From Phocaeicola plebeius (lineage in GTDB: Bacteria > Bacteroidota > Bacteroidia > Bacteroidales > Bacteroidaceae): a DNA stretch of 7,074 nt. Location of the stretch: the NCBI GenBank assembly GCA_004558305.1, contig SFDG01000117.1:1-7074 (forward strand), read 5' to 3'. Position 1 is the stretch's first letter, and each line of letters opens with the position of its first letter. A program made the translations under genes and the position numbers. Positions 1 through 5,938 of the stretch are shown here, in pieces. The notes beneath the pieces were generated by a model. The model made no database searches. It saw only the letters and a list, made by a program, of their open reading frames with translations, and was not told the origin of the DNA.

Positions 1-222
1 CCGGATTTCCCAGTCGCTGTCGCTCGTGATGGTGAGGGGGATGACACAGTTGTAACTCTCCAATACGCCGGTCAGGCCTCCCTCTTCGGGGATGTCCACG
101 TCGGCAGTGATTTTCAGATCGTCGTCGGAGCAGGCGGCTGCCGTGCCCGCGAGGATAATCACAAGTGCTGTCCCCAGCAGGGAGGGGAACAGACGGCTGA
201 TTTTACGGAATAATGTCTTCAT
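1..222 (-). CDS. Lipoprotein N-terminus, partial (possible BACON-like start)
   Basis: Only the first 74 codons are inside the window; the gene continues past base 1. It starts at an ATG (complement of 220-222) and opens with a basic n-region (MKTLFRK) and a hydrophobic stretch. The lipobox-like end is GTAAAC with the acylated Cys at residue 31, so this is a type II signal peptide. The residues right after the Cys are SDDD, which resembles the Bacteroides lipoprotein export signal that sends lipoproteins to the outer face of the outer membrane. From about residue 38 the chain reads as beta-strand-rich and includes ITSDSDWEI, which resembles strands of BACON or Ig-like domains common in Bacteroidales surface lipoproteins. 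That domain guess is weak because most of it is missing. A candidate promoter at 416-448 gives it its own transcript with a long leader, separate from the upstream three-gene run. No function can be assigned. Confidence 0.8.
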   Translation of the reverse strand, partial: MKTLFRKISRLFPSLLGTALVIILAGTAAACSDDDLKITADVDIPEEGGLTGVLESYNCVIPLTITSDSDWEIR

Positions 223-304
223 AAATATTGTTTTTTTAGTGATGTTGTTCGTTTCGTTCAGCCCCCGGACTGTCCGAAAACCCTCTTTGTGTTTTCCTTC
301 CGTT

Positions 305-383
305 TTGTCATCCTCAGCAAAGCGAAGGATCTGTAGACATAGCGTGGATGCATACAGATGCTTCACTGCGTTCAGCATGACAA
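305..383. repeat. REP-like imperfect palindrome, 30-bp arms
   Basis: Arms at 305-334 and 354-383 are inverted copies matching at 23 of 30 positions, with a 19-base loop. Each arm starts TTGTCAT and ends ATCTGT, and the left arm holds the core AGCGAAGGAT. The element would form a long hairpin in either strand. It lies in the inferred leader of the lipoprotein gene that starts at 222. The look is that of dispersed intergenic palindromes (REP-like) found in many bacterial genomes; copy number elsewhere cannot be judged here. Confidence 0.65.
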
Positions 384-415
384 TTGGTTGGAGGCTTCCG
401 GCTTCCTCGGTGACA

Positions 416-448
416 CAAATTTAGGAGCACTTTTTCCTTCCTTCCAAA
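416..448 (-). promoter_or_regulatory. Candidate Bacteroidales sigma-ABfr-type promoter
   Basis: On the minus strand there is a -33 box TTTG (complement of 445-448), a 21-base spacer, and a -7 box TAAATTTG (complement of 416-423). This fits the Bacteroides consensus TTTG-N19-21-TAnnTTTG exactly. Transcription would start near 405-410 and give a leader of roughly 185 nt before the ATG at 222, with the REP-like palindrome inside it. It separates the partial lipoprotein gene from the peptidase gene upstream. Confidence 0.6.
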
Positions 449-510
449 TCTTTCGGAGGCTAAATCGCGGCCTTCCGGAAGAATTTGAAGCACTGAAAAA
501 TTATTTTCAG
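446..510 (-). other. Weak hairpins after the peptidase gene, no clear terminator
   Basis: Directly after the stop at 524-526 the minus strand can fold a small AT-rich hairpin (CTGAAAA at 493-499 with TTTTCAG at 504-510, 4-base loop). It can then fold a longer imperfect one between 446-460 and 469-486, centred on the perfect palindrome CTTCCGGAAG. Neither is followed by a T-run on the minus strand, so neither is a convincing intrinsic terminator. Read-through from the three-gene run into the lipoprotein gene at 222 therefore cannot be excluded. Confidence 0.3.
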
Positions 511-523
511 GCTGACCGATTTT

Positions 524-2641
524 TCATTGTCCCGGGGCCATGAATTCCGCCATGGTCTCGGTGAACACGTTGCCGTAGCGGGACTGGTTGTAGAGGCCCG
601 CATGGCTGCCCACCGTCTGGGTGGCCACGTGATAGAACAGGTCGCGCAGGGTGACGGAGGGGTTCTCTGTCACCTTCGACTGGAAGGCGCGGGTGAAGCC
701 GTTGCTCAGGTACACGTTGAGCGTCTCGTCCTTCATGTCCGCCTTGCTGGTCTCGGCGTTGTTGGCTGCCGTGAGGAACAGCACCCCGTCGATGCCCTCG
801 CAGTATTCGGCCACCGAGCCGGAGTAGCACGCCTCGATGACGAAGAGGAGCTTGCGGAACATGCCCCGCTGCTTCATGGCGGTGAGTGTGTCCAGCAGGT
901 CGAGTGCCGTGAGGCGGCTGGTGCCGTAGTTCAGCAGCCCGTAGTCGCCGTGGCCGCTCCAGAAGACCAGCACGTTGTCGCCCGCTCCGGAGGGCAGGAC
1001 TACCGGCGTGCGCCGGGTCACCTCGCCGCAGAAGATATTCTGCAGGTCGTAGGGCGTGAGGTCGCTCATCTTGTAGTCTATCTGCAGGTCGTGGTAGAGG
1101 TTCTCCCCGTCGGGGGTCACCTTCACCACGCCGGGATAGCGGTTGTAGGTGTTCTGTGCGATGTCATCCTCCAGGATGAGGAGGATGTGGTCGTCGTCAT
1201 ACCCCTGCTGCTTCAGCAGCTGGTACATGGCCAGCGCGTCGGCCTGGTGGCGGTAGTTGCTCCACGTAGACCATTCCTCGATGCTGGAGACGGTATGGTC
1301 CGACCCGTCGGCCGAGAGGTACTGCAGGGTGGTGCGCCGTCCGTTGTGGAGCCGCCAGTGGCGATAGACGGAGCGGGTCACGGCGCAGTGGTAGCGTGCG
1401 TCGAAGGTCAAGTCGCTCGACACGCCCTCAATGTCGGGATAGTGTCCCTGCCACAGCTCGTCAATAAGGTAGCTGGCATTGCTGGCTAACCAGCCTTTCG
1501 GGGCATTTTCCCGTCCGTCCACCACCTGTTCCAAGTAGGCATTGAGCGAGGAGAGGCGGGCAGGCTGGCCCAGGTCGTCCTGTCCGTCGGTGAACAGGGG
1601 GACATCGTGGGCCTCCATGGCAATCAGTGAGTAGTAGAGCAGCACGATGGCATCGAAGAGCTGGGCCTCGCCGGCGACGGGCGATTCGCCGAACTTCGCC
1701 TCGTAGATGGAGGAGAAGCCCGACGTGGGGTTGGGCGCAATCTCCACGCCCTCGTAGGTGTTCTGCACTTGGGCGGCCAGCTGGTCGGTCAGCTGCATGC
1801 CCGTGCAGAACAGCCGGTTGAAGTGGAAGAACAGCGGACTCTCGTTCTCCGTCTTGATGCGCGTCAGTTCGGCATCGGCCCGCAGCAGGTCGTCGCTGCT
1901 GGAGGAGGCGAAGCAAAGGAAGGGGGAGTAGCTGGCGTTCGCCGTGCTGCTCTCTATCCATTCGCGCACGGCCTTCTCCACGGGATGGTCGTCGCCCAGG
2001 ATGCCGATGTAGTCGGTCTGCAGGAACTTCTCGGTGGCCAAGTAGCCGAACCACTGGCGGAAGGTGTCGCCGTAGCTGTCGCCCGAGGCGATGAGGGCCA
2101 CCTTGTTGAAATTCTCCGCCTGCAGGGAGTAGTCGTTCTGGAGGAGGGAGAACATGATTTCCGCCTGCATGATGTCGTTTTGCGTCAGGCAGAAGACATA
2201 GTTCTTGCTGGCATAAATGCGCTGGAACTCGGCATTGGCGGTAGTGGGGAGCAGCAGGGGCTTGCGTGAGGGCATGCACAGGCGGGCTGCCGCCGATGCC
2301 TTGTCCGCATCGCCGGGACCGACCAGGGCAGCCGTCTGCTCGTCGGTGGCAGCTTGTTCCAGGGTGGCCTGCAGGTCGGCTGCCTGGTCACTGTGCCACG
2401 CTATCTCCAACCGGACGCTTTTCTCTTTGTAACGCTGCGCCTCGGCCATCATCTCGTTCACCCAGTCGGCAGTGCGCTGCCAGCGGGCCGCCTCCCCGTC
2501 GGGATACCAGGCGGCAATCCGGTAGGTATGTACTTCTTGTGTATCGTTGGGGGCTTCGGTAGGGTCATCGGAACAGGCCGTTACCCACATTCCAATGAGG
2601 GTGGCCATGATTCCACGGAAAAAATGTTGGATGTACTTCAT
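524..2641 (-). CDS. Lipoprotein: type I periplasmic-binding domain fused to C13 legumain-like cysteine peptidase
   Basis: The protein has 705 residues. A signal peptide ends in VTAC with the lipid-bearing Cys at residue 23, followed by SDD, which suggests surface display. Residues about 35-375 look like a type I periplasmic-binding fold (branched-chain amino-acid receptor type): TAALVGPGDADKASAA at 103-118, the KPLLLPTTA strand near 127-135, YVFCLTQND near 148-156, and VALIASGDSYGD at 181-192. Residues about 435-700 match peptidase family C13. SNYRHQADA at 461-469 aligns with the legumain motif holding the catalytic Asn (Asn462). GYDDDHILLILEDDIAQN (480-497) and IDYKMSDLTPYDL (521-533) match the conserved YDDIA and DYTGEDVTP regions. 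SGHG gives the general-base His564 and EACYSGS the nucleophile Cys605. The His-Cys spacing of 41 equals that of human legumain (148/189, recalled from memory). Family knowledge: C13 enzymes are Asn/Asp-specific endopeptidases or, in GPI8, transamidases. Substrate and ligand are unknown. It is last in the three-gene run, 13 bp after its neighbour. Confidence 0.9.
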   Translation of the reverse strand: MKYIQHFFRGIMATLIGMWVTACSDDPTEAPNDTQEVHTYRIAAWYPDGEAARWQRTADWVNEMMAEAQRYKEKSVRLEIAWHSDQAADLQATLEQAATDEQTAALVGPGDADKASAAARLCMPSRKPLLLPTTANAEFQRIYASKNYVFCLTQNDIMQAEIMFSLLQNDYSLQAENFNKVALIASGDSYGDTFRQWFGYLATEKFLQTDYIGILGDDHPVEKAVREWIESSTANASYSPFLCFASSSSDDLLRADAELTRIKTENESPLFFHFNRLFCTGMQLTDQLAAQVQNTYEGVEIAPNPTSGFSSIYEAKFGESPVAGEAQLFDAIVLLYYSLIAMEAHDVPLFTDGQDDLGQPARLSSLNAYLEQVVDGRENAPKGWLASNASYLIDELWQGHYPDIEGVSSDLTFDARYHCAVTRSVYRHWRLHNGRRTTLQYLSADGSDHTVSSIEEWSTWSNYRHQADALAMYQLLKQQGYDDDHILLILEDDIAQNTYNRYPGVVKVTPDGENLYHDLQIDYKMSDLTPYDLQNIFCGEVTRRTPVVLPSGAGDNVLVFWSGHGDYGLLNYGTSRLTALDLLDTLTAMKQRGMFRKLLFVIEACYSGSVAEYCEGIDGVLFLTAANNAETSKADMKDETLNVYLSNGFTRAFQSKVTENPSVTLRDLFYHVATQTVGSHAGLYNQSRYGNVFTETMAEFMAPGQ

Positions 2642-2654
2642 ACGTTTGCTGTAT

Positions 2655-3746
2655 TTAGGGTTGCTGTCGGTTGTAGGCTTTCTCTTTGGTAATGGCTTCC
2701 GGGAGGTATTCCGCCTGCTTGGCGGCCCAGAAGTCGTCGGGCAGGGGCGAGGTGAAATCTCCTTCCCAGGCCCTGAAGATGTTCAGCGGGTCCCAGCTGT
2801 CGCTGAAGCTCATCTCCACGTAGTCCGATTCCAGTCCGTAGCTCTGTCCGCGGGGCATCGGTTCATCCTGGTACCAGAGGGTGAGGTAGTGTTCCACCAA
2901 CCGGTCGATGTGCCAGACCAACGAGAAGGGGATGTAGTCGTTCTGGTCGTTGCAGTCGGTGTCTGTGCCGATGACCTGCTGGGCATGGACGAAGTGGGTG
3001 AAGGCATTGTAGACCCCGAGGTTGGAGGTGCCGGCCAAGGGCAGGAAGGTGGCGTAGGCTTCTTCCTGTGCCGAATACCTCTGGGCGATGGAGTCGGTCA
3101 GCCGGTAGGCTTGGGTCTGCATGTTGAAGCCGTCGGATCCGTCGGAGAGGTAGTGCCTGCTCACCTGCTTGCCGTCGGTGTGTGCGCGGAAACCGGCTTC
3201 AAATCCGGCAGCGGCATCCTCGGTGGTCTCCTCGTCCGGCATGGCCAGGATGATTTCGGCAGGCTGGCCGCTGACCATGGCACCGGCCAGGTAGCCCGTG
3301 CCGTAGCGACTGATCTTGGCGGTGGTGACCCACTCGGGCATCTCCGTGTCCGACGATTCGAGCAGCAGCACCCGGCAGTGGTCCGCAGGCCGCGAGGAGC
3401 GGCGGGCGATTTCCTTGTATTCCGACGAGGCGAGCACAAAGAGGGCCTTTGTCTCCATGTAGGTGCTGTAGATGTCCAGCAGTGCCTCGAAGTTTTCGGC
3501 GGCTTCTTCCACCGACTTGCTCTCTACCAGGTAGAAATTGATGTCGTGGTTGAAGGCCATCAGTGATGCCCCCTTCAGGATGAGGTCGTTGTAGCCGTTG
3601 TCGCCCGTTCCGTTGGGCGAGAGGAAGAGAACGACGGATGCTTTGGTAGCCATGCCTTCCTGAGGGGTGTCAGGGTCGGAGTCGCTGCATCCGCCCAAGA
3701 GGCAGAGCAGGCATCCGAGGGGGAGAAGGGAAAGCTTCGTTTTCAT
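2655..3746 (-). CDS. BMP/PnrA-family substrate-binding lipoprotein
   Basis: The protein has 363 residues, starting at the ATG complementary to 3744-3746. The reading frame stays open well upstream, to about 4421, but that part overlaps the regulator gene and has no signal peptide. The start chosen here gives MKTKLSLLPLGCLLCLLGGC, a clear lipoprotein signal with lipobox LGGC and Cys20, followed by SDSD. The body follows the BMP (basic membrane protein, PF02608) plan: strand ASVVLFLSP then GTGDNGYND at 46-54, where the family usually has GxxDxxFN; SRYGTGYLAGAM at 146-157, matching the family's YLAG motif; and VIGTDTDCND at 258-267, where the family has IGVDxDQ. Family members such as PnrA bind nucleosides for ABC uptake. 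No permease or ATPase gene is nearby, so transport is not supported and a sensing role is possible. It sits 41 bp after the regulator gene and 13 bp before the peptidase gene, so co-transcription is likely. Confidence 0.82.
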   Translation of the reverse strand: MKTKLSLLPLGCLLCLLGGCSDSDPDTPQEGMATKASVVLFLSPNGTGDNGYNDLILKGASLMAFNHDINFYLVESKSVEEAAENFEALLDIYSTYMETKALFVLASSEYKEIARRSSRPADHCRVLLLESSDTEMPEWVTTAKISRYGTGYLAGAMVSGQPAEIILAMPDEETTEDAAAGFEAGFRAHTDGKQVSRHYLSDGSDGFNMQTQAYRLTDSIAQRYSAQEEAYATFLPLAGTSNLGVYNAFTHFVHAQQVIGTDTDCNDQNDYIPFSLVWHIDRLVEHYLTLWYQDEPMPRGQSYGLESDYVEMSFSDSWDPLNIFRAWEGDFTSPLPDDFWAAKQAEYLPEAITKEKAYNRQQP

Positions 3747-3787
3747 GGGTATCTTTGTATGTAAGGGTTCATCGTTTGTTGAGTTCG

Positions 3788-5041
3788 TCATTCGTCTTTG
3801 GCGGTGTTTCCCGGATCGGCTTCCTCCGGCAGGGCCGTTGTCCCTTTGTCGTACATGGTGAAGTAGAACTGCTTGGGCGTGATGCCTTTCACTTTCACGA
3901 AGTAGCGGTTGAAGGAGGCGATGGAGTTGAATCCGCTCTTCACGGCCACTTCGGTCATGGGAATCCGTTCGTCTTCCGACATGCTCTGGATGAGGGCACA
4001 GGCGGCTTCCACCCGGTAGGTGTTGATCAGTTCGTAGAATGTCGTCCCCAACGTGTTGTTGATGTAGTTCGACAGGTAGGTCTTGTTGGTGCCCACCTCC
4101 ATCGCCAGGTCGCCCAGCGTCAGTCGGGAATCCAGGTACGGCTTCTGCTGCTTCATGCAGCGGTCCAGCCGTTCTTTCAGCATTTTCTCCCGGAATTGCT
4201 GGCTCAGCAGCTCTGTCTCTCCCGGTGCCTCGGCTGTGTCGGCCGGTGCTGCTTCTCCTTCGGCAACCGGTTCGGGCAACGGGCCGTCGTCTCCGGCTGT
4301 AGTGTCGTTGTCGCCGTGGGTTTTCGCATCGGGCTTCACGGCAGCCATGAAGGGTGTCCGCTTCGGGAAAAGGCTCAGCATCACCCGATGGCGGTTGGCC
4401 AGCACAAAAAGCACGTTCCACAAGATAATGCTGTACACGTTGTAGAGGGCTTCGCTCAGCCAGGTGGTGTCTTCAAAGGTGCATATATAAATGAATAAGG
4501 TAGAAAAGTAGACGATGCACGACACTGACACCCAGGTCACGTCGATGTTCTCGCGGTAGGAGTAGTTCTCTGAGAGGCGGCGGTGGTAGGTGGCGGTGAA
4601 GAACATCACCGCAACGACCGTATAGACGACCATGCACAGGGAGAGAAGGTAGGCGGCCTGGCGGATAGCATCCGCAGGGAAGAAGGCATAGACGGGGATG
4701 AAGACGGCCTGCAGGGCCACGGCAATGCCCACGCGCCGGGGAGTGGCGAATCCCGGGCGGCAGGCTTCCAGGAAGAAGGCCGAGATCAACGGGATGAAGA
4801 GCAGGTCGATGGAATTGACCACGTTGTTGATGTAGCTGGAGTTCTTCCATTCGTTCACGATGAAGACCATGTCCTTCAGGTGGCTGAAGAAGATATACAG
4901 GGTGGCTATGAACAGCCATTTCATCATCCGGCTGCGCCGGCTGAAGCGGTATATCCTGAAGCTCCACAGGAGGAAGAAGGTGGTGACCGATCCTCTCATG
5001 AACTGGGCGAATGCCTCTATTGTCAGCAAATTGTTTTCCAT
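3788..5041 (-). CDS. Membrane-anchored AraC-family transcriptional regulator
   Basis: The protein has 417 residues. I take the ATG complementary to 5039-5041; an in-frame GTG three codons upstream (5050) is the alternative. The N-terminal half is hydrophobic with about six or seven membrane segments (roughly residues 10-30, 40-62, 76-93, 103-121, 129-150, 168-187 and 199-217). These should place a sensor in the inner membrane with short loops. A polar, acidic, Ala/Pro/Glu-rich linker follows (about 235-278). The C-terminus is an AraC/XylS double helix-turn-helix: first helices LTLGDLAMEVGTNKTYLSNY at 307-326, then the signature region from VAVKSGFNSIASFNRYF through KGITPKQF at about 366-392. 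Membrane-embedded AraC proteins occur in Bacteroidales, usually without a known ligand. Its position directly ahead of two lipoprotein genes suggests it controls them, or itself, in response to a signal at or across the membrane. That link is inference. Confidence 0.88.
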   Translation of the reverse strand: MENNLLTIEAFAQFMRGSVTTFFLLWSFRIYRFSRRSRMMKWLFIATLYIFFSHLKDMVFIVNEWKNSSYINNVVNSIDLLFIPLISAFFLEACRPGFATPRRVGIAVALQAVFIPVYAFFPADAIRQAAYLLSLCMVVYTVVAVMFFTATYHRRLSENYSYRENIDVTWVSVSCIVYFSTLFIYICTFEDTTWLSEALYNVYSIILWNVLFVLANRHRVMLSLFPKRTPFMAAVKPDAKTHGDNDTTAGDDGPLPEPVAEGEAAPADTAEAPGETELLSQQFREKMLKERLDRCMKQQKPYLDSRLTLGDLAMEVGTNKTYLSNYINNTLGTTFYELINTYRVEAACALIQSMSEDERIPMTEVAVKSGFNSIASFNRYFVKVKGITPKQFYFTMYDKGTTALPEEADPGNTAKDE

Positions 5042-5144
5042 ATTCTGCACTACTACTAATTGTTGGTCCTGGTTACTGTTTTTATAGGTAAATAATCTGT
5101 ATATTGATGCTCTCCCATGCGTCCGTAGGGGTGAATGGGCATAA

Positions 5145-5152
5145 CAAATGTA
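5145..5152 (-). promoter_or_regulatory. Candidate -7 box for the regulator gene
   Basis: The minus strand reads TACATTTG here, an exact fit to the Bacteroides -7 consensus TAnnTTTG, about 105 bp before the ATG at 5041. No TTTG lies 19-21 bases upstream, so the -33 box is missing. That would suit a promoter helped by an activator, or the match may be chance. Confidence 0.4.
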
Positions 5153-5160
5153 GGGATTAT

Positions 5161-5249
5161 CCTTGAATCGGATGGCTTTCTTTGGGGGCGAAATGCCTTG
5201 AATGATTGATTTATTGAGTGATTGAGGAATATTTTATTCATTGAGGAAT
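5161..5249. repeat. Short direct repeats upstream of the regulator promoter
   Basis: ATTGAGGAAT occurs at 5221-5230 and again at 5240-5249, start to start 19 bp apart, both followed by an AT-rich run. A related ATTGAGTG abuts the first copy (5213-5220). CCTTGAAT occurs at 5161-5168 and 5196-5203. Same-orientation half-sites about two helical turns apart are what AraC proteins typically bind, and these lie 70-110 bp upstream of the candidate -7 box at 5145. Binding is not shown. Confidence 0.35.
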
Positions 5250-5261
5250 TTTTCTGTAACG

Positions 5262-5445
5262 GAGAGGGTCCGCTTCACGCCCCTCCAGTGAGGCCATCCC
5301 GACTCGCCGAAACGTTTCGCTCTTGGCGGGAGGGGGATGGCGAGTTCTCTTCCCCGGTATGTGAAACCATTCAATGATGGTCACTACCCATGACGAAACG
5401 GTAGAGGCATCATGGGTCGCCAAGCGAAGAATCATCCGTAGAGAA
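5262..5445. repeat. GC-rich palindromic intergenic segment, likely non-coding
   Basis: The segment is packed with inverted repeats. CCATCCC (5294-5300) pairs with GGGATGG (5334-5340) and encloses CGCC/GGCG and the perfect 12-bp palindrome CGAAACGTTTCG (5308-5319). ACCAT/ATGGT flank a short loop near 5367-5382. CCCATGA (5388-5394) pairs with TCATGGG (5409-5415). Near its end, GCCAAGCGAAGAATC (5419-5433) shares the AAGCGAAG core with the REP-like palindrome at 305-383. A 65-codon reading frame crosses it on the minus strand (5435-5238) but has no start signals or recognisable domain. I read the segment as a dispersed intergenic repeat rather than a gene. Confidence 0.4.
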
Positions 5446-5471
5446 GGTCAGGCGACAGCTATGAGAACCAT

Positions 5472-5486
5472 CGCAGCTCTGCTGCG
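5472..5486. other. Perfect small hairpin
   Basis: CGCAGC and GCTGCG form a 6-bp GC stem around a 3-base loop (TCT). It is one of a row of hairpins in this gene-free stretch; no T-run follows on either strand. Confidence 0.4.
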
Positions 5487-5495
5487 TAGCCAGTC

Positions 5496-5560
5496 AAGGG
5501 CAGCCCTTTAGGGCGAAAGCTTTGCTGCCCTTACCAGAAAAAGCTGGGCTTGTCCCAGTT
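5496..5560 (-). terminator. Tandem hairpins, second one terminator-like
   Basis: AAGGGCAGC (5496-5504) pairs with GCTGCCCTT (5524-5532), and its loop holds further palindromes, including AAAGCTTT at 5516-5523. Next to it, AGCTGGG (5542-5548) pairs with CCCAGTT (5554-5560) around a 5-base loop. On the minus strand this second stem is followed directly by five Ts (complement of 5538-5542), so it has the form of a modest Rho-independent terminator. It could stop transcription coming from the right, although the much stronger terminator at 5939-5982 already lies upstream. Confidence 0.4.
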
Positions 5561-5612
5561 AAGCGCATCCAAAGCCCTCTCACGCCTCCAGTCGTGACCC
5601 CCTACGAGTATA

Positions 5613-5727
5613 GTCATGACATCCTGACGACTGCACTCGTCGCCCCGTCATGAGTGCGGTCATGGGCACCCCATGTGTTCAGTTATGAGCACCCCATGTG
5701 TTCAGTCATGAGTCGGCCATTCGTGCA
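5613..5727. repeat. Short tandem repeat: 23-bp units on a GTCATGA motif
   Basis: Two nearly identical 23-bp units lie head to tail at 5659-5681 and 5682-5704; both contain GCACCCCATGTGTTCA and differ only at two positions in the first part. A decayed third unit follows at 5705-5727. The leading motif GTCATGA or a one-base variant recurs at 5613, 5647, 5659, 5682 and 5705. GCACTC (5633-5638) and GAGTGC (5652-5657) can pair. No gene is seen here. It may be a repeat expanded by slippage or a remnant of decayed sequence. Confidence 0.7.
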
Positions 5728-5768
5728 GCCGTAAGGCTATCCCACAGGACACCTCATGTAGACAGGCA

Positions 5769-5919
5769 AAACCTTGACACCCTTGATACCCTTGACACCC
5801 ATTTGGTAAAGATATAGGAGAATAATTAATTAGCAGCTCCTTTAAAGGAGCATACAATTAATTATATCTATAGAATGTTGAAAAAACAGGTGTCAAGGGT
5901 GTCAAGAGTGTCAAGGTTT
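5769..5919. repeat. 151-nt nested inverted repeat with triple 9-bp units
   Basis: The outer arms (5769-5799 and 5889-5919) are 31-bp inverted copies with only two mismatches. Each arm is itself three head-to-tail 9-bp units of the form CCTTGACAC (one unit differs per arm). The centre is the perfect 16-bp palindrome GCTCCTTTAAAGGAGC (5836-5851). Between them lie partly pairing AT-rich flanks (AATTAATT on both sides, GATATA on the left with TATATC on the right). The whole could fold into one long hairpin or cruciform. It lies just past the oadB terminator. It encodes no recognisable protein and has no transposase nearby. It could be a non-autonomous mobile element, a protein-binding site or a structured RNA. 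Confidence 0.8.
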
Positions 5920-5938
5920 CCCGGCTCCCCCCAGGCGG

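Noticed and set aside
527..1489. Plus-strand reading frame of 320 codons opposite the peptidase gene
   Set aside because: It is antisense to a gene with clear domains and a signal peptide, and its translation is Val/Gly/His-rich without any recognisable fold. GC-rich codon use leaves such frames open by chance.
524..2641. Clostripain (C11) or caspase-like family for the peptidase
   Set aside because: C11 and caspase enzymes also have His-Gly and Cys motifs, but NYRHQADA, EDDIAQN and EACYSGS together fit C13 (legumain/GPI8) much better.
2547..3566. Plus-strand reading frame of 339 codons opposite the BMP-like gene
   Set aside because: Antisense shadow; the minus-strand frame has a lipoprotein signal and family motifs and this one has none.
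3747..4421. N-terminal extension of the BMP-like frame to about 4421
   Set aside because: The extension overlaps the AraC-domain coding sequence in another frame and would bury the lipoprotein signal peptide at residue 226. The ATG at 3746 is the natural start.
5056..5241. Minus-strand frame of 61 codons just before the regulator
   Set aside because: It covers the candidate promoter and direct repeats, has no recognisable domain, and its composition is not gene-like.
5238..5435. Minus-strand frame of 65 codons
   Set aside because: It lies across a string of palindromes and lacks a signal or fold. It is more likely part of a non-coding repeat, although a small gene cannot be fully excluded.
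5659..5727. CRISPR array
   Set aside because: The 23-bp units are directly adjacent with no unique spacers between them, and no cas genes are present.
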